Both the position numbers and the translations under genes were made by a program. A stretch of 64,000 nt of DNA from assembly GCF_900129495.1 (NCBI RefSeq), contig NZ_FQVX01000003.1:806001-870000 (forward strand), written 5' to 3'. The stretch's first letter is position 1; the number at the start of each line of letters is the position of its first letter. This DNA is from Geodermatophilus nigrescens (GTDB lineage: Bacteria > Actinomycetota > Actinomycetes > Mycobacteriales > Geodermatophilaceae). Shown here piece by piece: positions 24,802 through 33,313 of this stretch. The notes beneath the pieces were generated by a model, which saw only the letters and a program-made list of their open reading frames with translations, was not told where the DNA came from and searched no databases.

Positions 24802-25815
24802 ATGACCTCTCCTGCGTCTCCCCGGACCCTCGGCCGGGACGGCCTGGTCGTCTCCGCGCTCGGACTGGGCTGCATGGGCATGAGCCAGATGTACGGCGCC
24901 GCCGACCGCGACGAGTCGATCGCCACCGTGCACCGCGCGCTCGACCTCGGGATCACCTTCCTCGACACCTCCGACGTCTACGGCGACGGGCACAACGAGG
25001 AGCTGGTGGGCGAGGCGATCCGCGGCCGGCGCGACGAGGTGCAGCTGGCCACGAAGTTCTCGCTGCGCCGCAACGGCTCGGGGGGCATGGACATCGACGG
25101 CCGGCCGGAGAACGTGCGGGCCTGCGCCGAGGCCAGCCTGCGGCGGCTGGGCGTCGACGTGATCGACCTCTACTACCAGCACCGGGTGGACCCGCGGGTG
25201 CCGATCGAGGACACCGTCGGGGCGATGGCCGAGCTCGTGCAGCAGGGGAAGGTCCGCCACCTCGGGCTGTCGGAGGCGTCGGCGGCGTCGGTCCGGCGCG
25301 CGGTGGCGGTGCACCCGATCGCGGCGCTGCAGAGCGAGTGGTCGCTGTGGACGCGTGACCTGGAGAGGGAGGTGCTCGGCGTCGCCCGGGAGGCGGGGAT
25401 CGGCATCGTGCCGTTCAGCCCGCTCGGCCGCGGCTTCCTCACGGGCGCGATCACCGGCCCGGACGACTTCGCCGAGGACGACTGGCGGCGCACCCACCCG
25501 CGGTTCACCGGCGAGGCGTTCGCGGCCAACCTGCGGCTGGTCGACGCCGTGCGGGCCATGGCGGAGGAGCGGGGTTGCACGCCCGGGCAGCTGGCGCTCG
25601 CCTGGGTGCTCGCGCAGGGGCCCGACGTCGTGCCGATCCCGGGCACCAAGCGGCGGTCCTACCTGGAGGAGAACGCCGGCGCGCTGGCCGTGGAGCTCTC
25701 GGCCGACGACCTGGCACGGCTGGGCGAGATCGCCCCGCCCGGGGTCGCCGTGGGCGGCCGCTACGCCGACGCCGGCTACGCCTACGGCGACAGCCCGGAG
25801 CGGGGCGCGGCGTGA
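24802..25815 (+). CDS. Aldo/keto reductase
   Basis: 337 residues, (beta/alpha)8 NADPH-dependent oxidoreductase. The catalytic tetrad is visible: Asp and Tyr in [15 protein letters not shown], Lys in ATKFS, His in YYQHRVD. The NADP-binding C-terminus [18 protein letters not shown] is intact. It resembles the YajO/AKR13-like group acting on varied aldehydes and ketones. The first gene of a coupled three-gene operon with an XdhC-like protein and an FGGY kinase (GTGA overlaps at 25812 and 26312). Confidence 0.9.
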   Translation: MTSPASPRTLGRDGLVVSALGLGCMGMSQMYGAADRDESIATVHRALDLGITFLDTSDVYGDGHNEELVGEAIRGRRDEVQLATKFSLRRNGSGGMDIDGRPENVRACAEASLRRLGVDVIDLYYQHRVDPRVPIEDTVGAMAELVQQGKVRHLGLSEASAASVRRAVAVHPIAALQSEWSLWTRDLEREVLGVAREAGIGIVPFSPLGRGFLTGAITGPDDFAEDDWRRTHPRFTGEAFAANLRLVDAVRAMAEERGCTPGQLALAWVLAQGPDVVPIPGTKRRSYLEENAGALAVELSADDLARLGEIAPPGVAVGGRYADAGYAYGDSPERGAA

Positions 25816-26315
25816 CCGACCCGGCCTGCGGCGTCGCGCACGGGGCGCCGGGGGAGGCGCCGCCGGGCCGGGTGCTGGTGGCGGTGTTCGACTCGCCCGT
25901 GGCCGAGGTGCTGCTGCGCTGGGCGCCGGAGCTCGGCTTCCGCACGGTGCTGCTCGACCCCGACCCGGCCCGCGACGCCGGGGTCCGCACCCTCGCCGGC
26001 CTGCCGGAGGACCTCGCCGACGCCGACGTCGTGGTCACCGACCACCACCGGGCCGAGCTCGGCGAGGTGCTGCGCGACGCGCTCGCCCGGCGGGTGCGCT
26101 GGGTGGGCGTCATGGGCAACCCGCGGCACGAGGGCCCGCACGTCGCCGCGCTGGCCGCGCTCGGCGTGCCGCCGGAGGAGGTCGCCCGCGTGCACCGGCC
26201 GATCGGCCTGGACATCGGCTCGCGGGCGCCCGCGGAGATCGCGCTCAGCACGCTCGCCGGCCTGCTCGCGGACCGCAACGGCCGCAGCGGCGGGGCGGCG
26301 CACGGCCCGCGGTGA
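25812..26315 (+). CDS. XdhC-family Rossmann domain protein
   Basis: 167 residues. Only the XdhC C-terminal Rossmann domain is present: [25 protein letters not shown] and the diagnostic [18 protein letters not shown]. The N-terminal XdhC/CoxI domain that binds molybdenum cofactor is missing. Full XdhC proteins insert Mo cofactor into xanthine dehydrogenase-type enzymes; none is encoded nearby. The role in this carbohydrate-like operon is unknown. Translationally coupled to both neighbours. Confidence 0.8.
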   Translation: MTDPACGVAHGAPGEAPPGRVLVAVFDSPVAEVLLRWAPELGFRTVLLDPDPARDAGVRTLAGLPEDLADADVVVTDHHRAELGEVLRDALARRVRWVGVMGNPRHEGPHVAALAALGVPPEEVARVHRPIGLDIGSRAPAEIALSTLAGLLADRNGRSGGAAHGPR

Positions 26316-27673
26316 GCGCCGTCCTGCTCGGCGCCGACCTGGGCACCAGCGGGCTCAAGCTGGTGGCCCTCGGCGAGGACGGCCGGATCGCCGCCGAGAC
26401 GGAGGCCGGCTACCCGGTCGACGGCCCGCACGAGGGGTGGGCCGAGTGCGCCGTCGGCACGTGGCGGGCCGCCCTCGACGACGCCCTCGCCCGGCTGCTG
26501 CCCGCCCTGGGCGGGCGCCCGGTGGCCGGTCTCGGCCTCTCGGGGCAGATGCACGGCACCGTCCTGGTCGACGAGGCCGGGGCGGCGCTGGCGCCCGCGG
26601 TGCTCTGGCCGGACCGGCGGGCGGCCGCGGAGGTCGCTCGCTGGCGGGCGCTGCCCGACGCCGCCCGCGCCGCGCTGGCCAACCCGCTCGTGCCCGGGAT
26701 GACCGGCCCGGTGCTCGCCTGGCTCACGGCGCACCGCCCGGACCTGGTGGCCCGCGCGGCCGGCGTGCTGCTGCCCAAGGACGCGCTGCGGGCCACCCTG
26801 CTGCCCGGCGCCGACTGGCGGGTCACCGACCGCAGCGACGCCTCCGGGACGCTGCTGTGGGACGTCGTCGCCGACACCTGGTCCGACGCCGCCCGGGCCG
26901 CGGCCGGGGTGCCGCCCGGCCTGCTGCCCGCGGTGCGGTCCTCGGCCGCGGTCGCCGGGACGGCGGTGCTGGGCGGGACGGCGGTGCTGGGCGGGGCGGG
27001 GGTGCCGGTCGTCGTCGGCGGCGCCGACACCCCTCTGGCGCTGCTCGCGGCCGGTACCGCCGGCGGGCTGCAGGTCAACCTGGGCACCGGTGCGCAGGTG
27101 CTGCGGCCCGGCTGGACGCCCGCCCCCGCCGACGACCCGCCCGTGCACGGCTACGCCGACGCCGAGGGCGGCTGGTACGCGATGGCCGCGCTGCAGAACG
27201 GCGGCTCGGCGTGGTCCTGGGCGGCCGGCGTCCTCGGTGTCGCGCCCGGGGACCTGTTCGACCTCGCCGCGGCGTCGCCGCCGGGTGCCGGGGGTGCGGT
27301 GTTCCGGCCGTTCCTCACCGGCGAGCGCGGCGGGGTGGCCGGTCCGGGTGACCGAGCCTCGTGGACCGGGCTGTCGGCGGGCACCACGCGCTCCGACCTC
27401 GCCCGCGCCGCCGTCGAGGGGGTGCTGACCGCGGTCGCCGACGCAGCCGGGCTGATCGGGGAGCCGCCGGACGGGCCGGTCGTGCTCACCGGTGGCGGCG
27501 GGCGCTCCCCGCTGGTGCGGCAGGTGCTCGCCGACCTGCTCGGGCGGCCCGTGGTGCCCCTGGAGCTGCGGAGCGCCTCCGCGATCGGTGCCGCCGTGCT
27601 GGCCGGGCGCGGGGTCGGGCTGGCGGTGGAGCCGGAGCGGGCGGCGGGCGAGCCGGTGTCCCCGGGGAAGTGA
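26312..27673 (+). CDS. xylB: FGGY-family sugar kinase, xylulokinase-like
   Basis: 453 residues. Phosphate-1 motif ADLGTSGLK at the N-terminus, LSGQMHGTVLVD, DASGTLLWD, VNLGTGAQV and the second ATPase half LTGGGGRSPLVRQVLADLLG fit a xylulokinase-like FGGY kinase; exact substrate is uncertain. A 6-residue duplication (GTAVLG twice) lies just before the second ATPase domain, from a perfect 18-bp DNA repeat. The GTG overlaps the XdhC stop. No xylose isomerase or transporter is adjacent. Confidence 0.85.
   Translation: MSAVLLGADLGTSGLKLVALGEDGRIAAETEAGYPVDGPHEGWAECAVGTWRAALDDALARLLPALGGRPVAGLGLSGQMHGTVLVDEAGAALAPAVLWPDRRAAAEVARWRALPDAARAALANPLVPGMTGPVLAWLTAHRPDLVARAAGVLLPKDALRATLLPGADWRVTDRSDASGTLLWDVVADTWSDAARAAAGVPPGLLPAVRSSAAVAGTAVLGGTAVLGGAGVPVVVGGADTPLALLAAGTAGGLQVNLGTGAQVLRPGWTPAPADDPPVHGYADAEGGWYAMAALQNGGSAWSWAAGVLGVAPGDLFDLAAASPPGAGGAVFRPFLTGERGGVAGPGDRASWTGLSAGTTRSDLARAAVEGVLTAVADAAGLIGEPPDGPVVLTGGGGRSPLVRQVLADLLGRPVVPLELRSASAIGAAVLAGRGVGLAVEPERAAGEPVSPGK
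26957..26992 (+). repeat. Two in-frame 18-bp repeats in the FGGY kinase
   Basis: GGGACGGCGGTGCTGGGC occurs twice in tandem, followed by a partial third copy. It adds six residues to the linker between the kinase domains. Confidence 0.9.
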
Positions 27674-27777
27674 CCGGGCCGACGCCCGGCCAGCCGCATG
27701 GAACGGCGGGGGCGGGGCATCCGTTGACCTCGACGAGCGGGCCCGGCCGCGGGCCCCGGCGAGAGGAGGCACCCGAC

Positions 27778-27957
27778 ATGGCGTCGGTGTTCGACAAGGT
27801 GGCCCAGTTCGCCCGCAGTCCCAAGGGCCAGCAGGCGCTCAAGCAGGTCTCGGCCAAGGCGCAGCAGCTGGCGAGCGACCCGAAGACGAAGGCGCGCATC
27901 GACGACGCGCGCCGCCGGTTCTCCGGCGGCCGCGGCGCGGGCGGTCCGCGCCCGTAG
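27778..27957 (+). CDS. Small basic protein
   Basis: 59 residues from ATG with GAGAGGAGG upstream. MASVFDKVAQFARSPKGQ is followed by a lysine/glutamine-rich helix (KQVSAKAQQLASDPKTK) and a glycine/arginine tail. Similar short proteins of unknown function occur across actinobacteria. It is followed directly by a strong terminator and is probably monocistronic. Confidence 0.7.
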   Translation: MASVFDKVAQFARSPKGQQALKQVSAKAQQLASDPKTKARIDDARRRFSGGRGAGGPRP

Positions 27958-27970
27958 GCCTCCGCACCGC

Positions 27971-28018
27971 ACACGACGGCGGCCCCTCCCCGGACTCGGG
28001 GAGGGGCCGCCGTCGTGT
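27971..28018. terminator. Bidirectional terminator
   Basis: 22-bp perfect stem, 27971-27992 with 27997-28018, and a 4-nt loop between convergent genes. Confidence 0.9.
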
Positions 28019-28032
28019 CCCGGGCCGGCGCG

Positions 28033-28842
28033 TCAGGCCGCGTCGTCCGGGGGCAGCCGCAGGTGCGCCAGCGCGGCGTCGTGCAGCAGGCCGTTGGTGG
28101 CCAGGGCGCTGCCGCCGGCCGGGCCGGGGACGCCGGTGAGGTCGGTGAACCGGCCGCCGGCCTCCCGCACGATGACGTCGAGCGCGGCGAGGTCCCACAG
28201 CGAGACCTCCGGCTCGCACGCCACGTCGACCGCCCCCTCGGCCAGGAGCACGTAGCTCCAGAAGTCGCCGTAGGCGCGGGTGCGCCAGGACGCGCGGGTG
28301 AGGCCGATGAAGCCGTCGAGCAGGCCGCGCTCCTCCCAGCCGGACAGGCTGGAGTAGGACAGGCTCGCGTCGCCGAGGTCGGAGACGCCCGACACCCGGC
28401 AGCGCGTGGCCGACTCCAGCCGCCGGCCGGTCCACGCGCCGACGTCCTTGGCCGCCCACCAGCGGCGGTTGAGCGCGGGCGCGGAGACCAGGCCCACGAC
28501 CGCCTCGTCGCCGTCGAACAGCGCGATGAGCGTCGCCCACACCGGCACGCCGCGGACGAAGTTCTTCGTCCCGTCGATGGGGTCGAGCACCCAGCGCCGC
28601 GGGCCGTGCCCGGTGACGCCGAACTCCTCGCCGAGCACGGCGTCGCGGGTGCGGGCCCGGGCGAGGGTGATCCGCAGCTGCTCTTCGACGGCGCGGTCGG
28701 CGTCGGTGACCGGCGTCAGGTCCGGCTTGGTCTCGACGGTGAGGTCGAGGGCCTTGAAGCGGTCCATGCTGATGGAGTCCGCCTGGTCGGCCAGCACGTG
28801 CGCCAGGTGCATGTCCCCCGTGAAGTCCCGGCCCGGTGTCAT
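28033..28842 (-). CDS. hisN: Histidinol-phosphatase of the inositol monophosphatase family
   Basis: 269 residues. Metal sites [14 protein letters not shown] and the later [17 protein letters not shown] define the inositol-monophosphatase superfamily. The overall pattern ([33 protein letters not shown]) matches actinobacterial HisN, which dephosphorylates histidinol phosphate in histidine synthesis. The ATG at 28842 is favoured because TAGGTT lies 8 nt upstream (leaderless); GTG 28848 is in frame. Confidence 0.9.
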   Translation of the reverse strand: MTPGRDFTGDMHLAHVLADQADSISMDRFKALDLTVETKPDLTPVTDADRAVEEQLRITLARARTRDAVLGEEFGVTGHGPRRWVLDPIDGTKNFVRGVPVWATLIALFDGDEAVVGLVSAPALNRRWWAAKDVGAWTGRRLESATRCRVSGVSDLGDASLSYSSLSGWEERGLLDGFIGLTRASWRTRAYGDFWSYVLLAEGAVDVACEPEVSLWDLAALDVIVREAGGRFTDLTGVPGPAGGSALATNGLLHDAALAHLRLPPDDAA

Positions 28843-28850
28843 GGGCACCG

Positions 28851-28856
28851 AACCTA
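28851..28856 (-). promoter_or_regulatory. -10 box of hisN
   Basis: TAGGTT on the minus strand, 8 nt before ATG 28842. Confidence 0.5.
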
Positions 28857-28864
28857 GCGGGACG

Positions 28865-29041
28865 TCAGTCGAACACCGCGGCGCTCACGCCGCTGGGCCC
28901 CTCGTACTCGCGGTCCTCGATCTTCTGCAGCGCGTCGAGCACCTCCTTGTCCCCGCCCTTCGCGTGCTCGAGGAGCTGCTCCTTGCTCGCCGGGTACTCG
29001 ATGCCCTTCAGGGCCTTCTGGATGTCGATCGGGCTCACCAT
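28865..29041 (-). CDS. DUF2795 protein
   Basis: 58 residues: [20 protein letters not shown], then a helix-rich middle ([20 protein letters not shown]). This is the DUF2795 pattern, a small helical family common in actinobacteria and of unknown function. It starts 53 nt from the divergent DUF2087 regulator. Its stop lies 9 nt before the hisN -10 box. Confidence 0.8.
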   Translation of the reverse strand: MVSPIDIQKALKGIEYPASKEQLLEHAKGGDKEVLDALQKIEDREYEGPSGVSAAVFD

Positions 29042-29081
29042 GGCGTCCCGCTACCCCCGCCCCCGTCCGTCGATGCGCGGA

Positions 29082-29087
29082 TACCGT
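29082..29087 (+). promoter_or_regulatory. -10 box of the DUF2087 regulator
   Basis: TACCGT, 7 nt before GTG 29095; leaderless. Confidence 0.5.
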
Positions 29088-29094
29088 CGCGGGC

Positions 29095-29631
29095 GTGGAG
29101 GCGGCGACGATCGTGGGGCTCCTGGCCGACCCCACCCGGTTGAGGGTGGTGGCGGCGCTGGCGCTCGGCGCCGGGACGATCGAGGAGGTCGCCGACGCCT
29201 CCGGGCTCTCGCTCAAGGACGTCGCGCTGGCCGCCCGCCGGCTGGCCCGCGCCGGGCTGGTGCGCCGCGACGGGCACGGCCTCGAGCTGCTGACCGACCG
29301 GTTCGGCGCCGCCGCGCGGGCCGCGGCCGCCTCCGCCCCGCCGGCCGAGCCGCTGTCGGACGACCCGGCGGAGTCCGCGGTGCTCGCCTCCTTCATCCGC
29401 GACGGCCGGCTGACCACCATCCCGGCCCAGCTGAGCAAGCGCCGGGTGGTGCTCGAGCACGTGGTGCGGGTCTTCGACGTCGGCGTGCGCTATCCCGAGC
29501 GGGAGGTCAACGCGCTGCTCGCGGTCTGGCACCCCGACACCGCGGCGCTGCGCCGGTACCTGGTCGACGAGGGGCTGCTGTCGCGGGAGGCGGGGGAGTA
29601 CTGGCGCTCCGGCGGCTGGGTGGACGTCTAG
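29095..29631 (+). CDS. ArsR-like HTH plus DUF2087 regulator
   Basis: 178 residues. An N-terminal winged helix (IVGLLADPTRLRVVAALALG ... ASGLSLKDVALAARRLARAG) is joined to a C-terminal DUF2087 domain (PAQLSKRRVVLEHVVRVFD ... YLVDEGLLSREAGEYWR). The pair is a known actinobacterial regulator architecture with unknown ligand. No cysteine metal site is visible. Start set by the leaderless -10 box. It may control the divergent DUF2795 gene. Confidence 0.82.
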   Translation: MEAATIVGLLADPTRLRVVAALALGAGTIEEVADASGLSLKDVALAARRLARAGLVRRDGHGLELLTDRFGAAARAAAASAPPAEPLSDDPAESAVLASFIRDGRLTTIPAQLSKRRVVLEHVVRVFDVGVRYPEREVNALLAVWHPDTAALRRYLVDEGLLSREAGEYWRSGGWVDV

Positions 29632-29641
29632 TCCCGGTGCG

Positions 29642-29680
29642 GGTCGTGCTCTGCCCCGCCCGGCGGGGCAGAGCACGACC
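29642..29680 (+). terminator. Terminator after the DUF2087 gene
   Basis: Near-perfect palindrome: the 19-bp arms 29642-29660 and 29662-29680 (arms start GGTCGTGCTC) follow the stop by 10 nt. Confidence 0.75.
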
Positions 29681-29723
29681 ACTCGCAGGACAGGACCCGC
29701 CTCCGGGGGCCACACTCCCGCCC

Positions 29724-30506
29724 GTGCCCGACGCCGACGACCTCCGCGCGCTCGCCCGGTCCTCGCCGTGGCTGTTCCGCACGCTGCGGTTCACCCTCCG
29801 CACCGGGCGGTCCGACGGCGCCGTCCGGGTCCGGCTGCGGCGCCCGGACCGGCTGCGCGTCGAGACCCTGGGCGGGGACCTGCTGGACGTCGTCCACGAG
29901 TCCCCCGGCAGCGGGACCGTCGTGCTCACCTCGTGGGCGGGCGGGGTCGCCCCGGCCACCGAGCCGCCCGGGGAGCCGGTCCGGCGCCCCGACGGGCTGG
30001 TCGCCGTCCGCCCGTGGGACCGCGCGCAGGCCGAGGACCCGATGTGGCAGGACTACGGCTTCGTCGCCCTGCTGGACCCCGTCGAGTTCGCCGACGGCCG
30101 CGACCGGGACACCGGGGAGCCCGCGGGGCCGCCGCTGGAGATCGGCCCGGTCCGAGAGGTCGAGCACGGGGGCCGGCCCGCCTGGGAGGCCGTCGTCGCG
30201 ACGACCGGCTCGTACGAGCCGCGCTGTGGCTGCTGCTCCCTGCTGCACGACCCGGACGTCGACCGGCTCGAGTGGGGGGAGGCGCGCGACGTCGTGTACC
30301 CGACCGCCTCCCGGATCCGGCTGGACGTCGGCACCGGCGTCTGCGTCCTCGTCGAGGCCCTCGACGGCACCTCCGCCGGCGACGGCCACGAGGTGGTGGT
30401 CGAGGCCGTCGACGAGCCGATGGCCGACGACCTGTTCGTCCCGCTGCCCCGGCCGCCGGGCCCGGGTCCGGGTCCGGCAGCCGCTCCGGGCCGTCAGTCC
30501 GGCTGA
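29724..30506 (+). CDS. Hypothetical protein with CGCC cluster
   Basis: 260 residues from GTG 29724. I do not recognise the family. Visible features: an N-terminal helical start (DDLRALARSSPWLFRTLRF), a beta-rich region (RPDRLRVETLGGDLLDVVH) reminiscent of lipoprotein-carrier folds, a PMWQDYGFVALLDPVEF block, and one cysteine-rich spot, EPRCGCCSLLHD, near residue 170. There is no signal peptide, so it should be cytoplasmic. The proline/glycine tail overlaps the convergent VOC gene by 13 bp. Confidence 0.65.
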   Translation: MPDADDLRALARSSPWLFRTLRFTLRTGRSDGAVRVRLRRPDRLRVETLGGDLLDVVHESPGSGTVVLTSWAGGVAPATEPPGEPVRRPDGLVAVRPWDRAQAEDPMWQDYGFVALLDPVEFADGRDRDTGEPAGPPLEIGPVREVEHGGRPAWEAVVATTGSYEPRCGCCSLLHDPDVDRLEWGEARDVVYPTASRIRLDVGTGVCVLVEALDGTSAGDGHEVVVEAVDEPMADDLFVPLPRPPGPGPGPAAAPGRQSG

Positions 30507-30934
30507 GCCAGCCGCACCGTGCCGTCGGGGTCGACGGACCAGCCGGGGTTGTGCGCGACCTCCCAGACGACGCCGTTCGGGTCGCGCACCAGCGCGTGGA
30601 AGACGCCGCCGAAGGCGCCCTCCTCGGGCGGGGTGAGCACCGTCCCGCCGTGCGCGGCCATCCGGTCGGCCAGCGCGGCGACGGCGGGCCGGTCGGCGAC
30701 GTTGTGCGCCAGCGTCACCCCGGACACCTCCGGACGTGCCGGGCCGGTGCCGAGGTCGCGGGCGAAGCTCCCCGTCTCGAAGAAGGCCAGCACCGTGCCC
30801 GGCGCGACCTGGAAGAAGACGATCTCGCCGGGGACGTCGAGCAGCGGCGTCCACCCGAGGCCCTCGACGTAGAACCGCCGCGCCGCGTCGAGGTCGGCGG
30901 TGGCGAGGGTGAGGAAGTGGACCTGCTGCTCCAC
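30494..30934 (-). CDS. VOC-family protein (glyoxalase/dioxygenase fold)
   Basis: 146 residues with two beta-alpha-beta-beta-beta modules: FLTLATADLDAARRFYVEGL at the N-terminus and FHALVRDPNGVVWEVAHNP at the C-terminus, the usual glyoxalase/bleomycin-resistance pattern with His and Glu metal ligands. The substrate is unknown. The GTG start has AGGAGG 5 nt upstream and lies 9 nt after rsgA, so it is probably the last gene of the aroA-rsgA transcript. Confidence 0.85.
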   Translation of the reverse strand: MEQQVHFLTLATADLDAARRFYVEGLGWTPLLDVPGEIVFFQVAPGTVLAFFETGSFARDLGTGPARPEVSGVTLAHNVADRPAVAALADRMAAHGGTVLTPPEEGAFGGVFHALVRDPNGVVWEVAHNPGWSVDPDGTVRLAQPD

Positions 30935-30943
30935 GGTGGCCTC

Positions 30944-31963
30944 CTAGTACCCCGGGCCGACCTGGCCGACGGCGCCGAGCAGCCGTCGCACGCTGGCCAG
31001 CCGCTCCTCCCGGTTGTCCGGGCCGGCCGCGGCCCAGGCGTCCAGCGCGCAGTCGGGGTCGTCGGACGAGTGCCCGCACCCGGGCGGGCACTCGACCGCG
31101 GCCTCGGCCAGGTCGTCGAAGGCGGCGACGACGTCGTCGGCGGTGACGTGCGCCAGCCCCAGCGACCGGATGCCCGGGGTGTCGATGACCGTGCCCCCGC
31201 CGGGCAGGTCGAACAGCACCGCCGACGACGAGGTGTGCCGCCCCTTGCCGATCTTGCTGACGTCGCCGGTGGCCCGGAAGGCGTCGGGCACCAGCCGGTT
31301 GACCAGCGTCGACTTGCCCACGCCCGACTGCCCGACGAAGACGCTGGTGCGTCCGCCGATCCGGTCGAGCAGCGGCTCCAGCGGCGCCTCGCGCGACATC
31401 GGCACCGCGTCCACGTCGAGCCCGGCGTAGCGGTCCAGCAGCGGCTGCGCGCTGGCCAGGTCGGTCTTGGTCAGGCAGAACAGCGGCTGCAGGCCGCCGG
31501 CGAAGGCGGCCACGAGGCAGCGGTCCAGGAAGCCGAGCGCGGGCTCCGGGTCGGTCACCGAGGTGACGACGACGAGCAGCTCGGCGTTGGCCACCACGAC
31601 CCGCTCGGTGGGGTCGGTGTCGTCGGCGGTGCGCCGCAGCGACGTCGCCCGCTCCTCGATGACCACGATCCGGGCCAGGGTGTCCGGGCGGCCGGTGGTG
31701 TCACCGACGAGCCGCACCCGGTCGCCGACGACGACGCCGTGCCGCCCGAGCTCGCGGGCGCGCATCGCGGTGACCTCGACGGGGGCGCCGTCCGGGCCCT
31801 CGACGCGGACGGTCATCCGGCCGCGGTCCACGGCGACGACGAGCCCCGGGACGGCGTCGCCGTGCGCCGGGCGGGTGCGGGTGCGCGGCCGCGAGCCACG
31901 CCGGCTCGGCCGCGTCCGGACGTCGTCCTCGTCCGACCGGCTGTCGAGCCTGCGGGGGCTCAG
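30944..31963 (-). CDS. rsgA: Ribosome small subunit-dependent GTPase RsgA
   Basis: 339 residues in the circularly permuted order of RsgA: OB fold (about 30-90), TKTDL (G4), GQSGVGKSTLVN (G1), DTPG (G3), then a zinc finger with CPPGCGHSSDDPDC. RsgA checks 30S maturation. The proposed start is CTG at 31963, overlapping the aroA TGA as CTGA; it restores the usual SPRRLDSRSDEDDVR leader. The first standard start in frame is a GTG (in VVAVDRG), which would cut into the OB fold. aroA-rsgA adjacency is conserved in mycobacteria. Confidence 0.88.
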   Translation of the reverse strand: MSPRRLDSRSDEDDVRTRPSRRGSRPRTRTRPAHGDAVPGLVVAVDRGRMTVRVEGPDGAPVEVTAMRARELGRHGVVVGDRVRLVGDTTGRPDTLARIVVIEERATSLRRTADDTDPTERVVVANAELLVVVTSVTDPEPALGFLDRCLVAAFAGGLQPLFCLTKTDLASAQPLLDRYAGLDVDAVPMSREAPLEPLLDRIGGRTSVFVGQSGVGKSTLVNRLVPDAFRATGDVSKIGKGRHTSSSAVLFDLPGGGTVIDTPGIRSLGLAHVTADDVVAAFDDLAEAAVECPPGCGHSSDDPDCALDAWAAAGPDNREERLASVRRLLGAVGQVGPGY

Positions 31964-33270
31964 GTGCCCACCCCGGCGGGAGCCCCGGACACGTCGGCAC
32001 CGAGCACGTCGTCCCCGAGCATCGCGGCCCAGCGCTCCCGGAAGTCCGGCAGCGTCTTGGTGACCGCCTCGGGCCCGGACACCCGCACGCCGTCGACCGC
32101 GAGGCCCAGGACGGCGGCGGCGTGCACCATGCGGTGGTCGGCGTAGGAGTCGACGAGCGCGGCGCGGCCGGGGCCGGGGGTGACCACCAGGCCGTCGGGC
32201 AGCTGCTCGACCCGCGCCCCGACGGCGGTGAGCACCTCGTCGAGGGCCTGCAGCCGGTCGGTCTCGTGGCCGCGCAGGTGCCCGATGCCGGTGAGCCGGG
32301 AGGTCCCGTCGGCCAGCGCGCACAGCGCGGCGAGCACCGGGGTCAGCTCACCGACGTCGCCGAGGTCGGCCACCAGCGGCGCGATCCGGCCGGTGCCGGT
32401 GACCCGCAGCCCCTCGGGCGTGCGCTCCACCTCGGCGCCCATCCGCGACAGCAGCGCGTCGAGCTGCGCGCCGGGCTGGGTGGTGGCCGCCGGCCAGTCG
32501 GGCACGGTGACCCGGCCGCCGGTGACCAGCGCGGCGGCGAGGAACGGCGCGGCGTTGGACAGGTCGGGCTCGACGACGCGGTCCAGCGGCGCCAGCCGCC
32601 CGGGCGCCACCCGCCAGCCGCGGTCGGTGGCCGCGACGTCGACGCCGTGCTCGCGCAGCGCGGCCACGGTCATCTCCACGTGCGGCATCGACGGCACCCC
32701 GCCGGCCAGCGCCAGGTCGATCCCGTCGGCGAAGCGGGCGGCGGCCAGCAGCAGGCCGGAGACGATCTGCGACGACTCGCTCGCGTCGACGGTCACCGCG
32801 CCGCCGCGGACCCCGCCGGTGCCGTGCACGGTGAACGGCGCCCGGCCGCGGCCGCCGTCGTCGACCGCCACGCCGAGGGCGCGCAGCGCGGCGATCAGCC
32901 CGGCGTTCGGGCGCTCGCGCAGCCGCGGGTCGCCGTCGAGCCGCACCGGGCCGTCGGCGAGGGCGGCCACCGGCGGCAGGAAGCGCAGCACGGTGCCGGC
33001 CAGCCCGGCGTCGACCTCGGCGGGGCCGCGCAGCGGGCCGGGGGTGACGAGCCAGTCGGCGCCGTCCTCGTCGACCCGCACGCCGAGGGCCCGCAGCCCG
33101 GCGGCCATGAGGTCGGTGTCGCGGGCGCGCAGCGGGCGCACCACCCGGCTCGGGCCGTCGGCCAGCGCGGCGAGCACCAGGGCCCGCGCGGTGATCGACT
33201 TCGAGCCGGGCAGCGCCACCACGGCGTCGACCGGGGTGCTGCGGTGCGGCGTCGACCAGACCTGGCTCAC
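31960..33270 (-). CDS. aroA: 3-phosphoshikimate 1-carboxyvinyltransferase (EPSP synthase)
   Basis: 436 residues, full length. PEP/shikimate-phosphate sites: PGSKSITARALVLAALADG (PGSKS at 21-25), DAGLAGTVLRFLPPVAAL, the signature RGHETDRLQAL and the C-terminal TKTLPDF. The enzyme makes EPSP in the aromatic amino acid pathway. The GTG start lies 43 nt downstream of the aldehyde dehydrogenase, so a shared transcript ALDH-aroA-rsgA-VOC is possible. Its stop overlaps the CTG start of rsgA. Confidence 0.95.
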   Translation of the reverse strand: MSQVWSTPHRSTPVDAVVALPGSKSITARALVLAALADGPSRVVRPLRARDTDLMAAGLRALGVRVDEDGADWLVTPGPLRGPAEVDAGLAGTVLRFLPPVAALADGPVRLDGDPRLRERPNAGLIAALRALGVAVDDGGRGRAPFTVHGTGGVRGGAVTVDASESSQIVSGLLLAAARFADGIDLALAGGVPSMPHVEMTVAALREHGVDVAATDRGWRVAPGRLAPLDRVVEPDLSNAAPFLAAALVTGGRVTVPDWPAATTQPGAQLDALLSRMGAEVERTPEGLRVTGTGRIAPLVADLGDVGELTPVLAALCALADGTSRLTGIGHLRGHETDRLQALDEVLTAVGARVEQLPDGLVVTPGPGRAALVDSYADHRMVHAAAVLGLAVDGVRVSGPEAVTKTLPDFRERWAAMLGDDVLGADVSGAPAGVGT

Positions 33271-33313
33271 GGGTCCATCCTGCCTGGCCCGGCCGACGCC
33301 GCTCCGCCCACGC

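Noticed and set aside
25812..26315. Molybdenum hydroxylase maturation locus
   Set aside because: The XdhC-like protein lacks its cofactor-binding domain and no xdhAB/coxLMS-type gene is in the window.
29628..31091. 487-codon minus-strand frame opposite the 29724 gene
   Set aside because: Antisense shadow; the supported genes are the plus-strand hypothetical protein and the minus-strand VOC gene in another frame with a good ribosome site.
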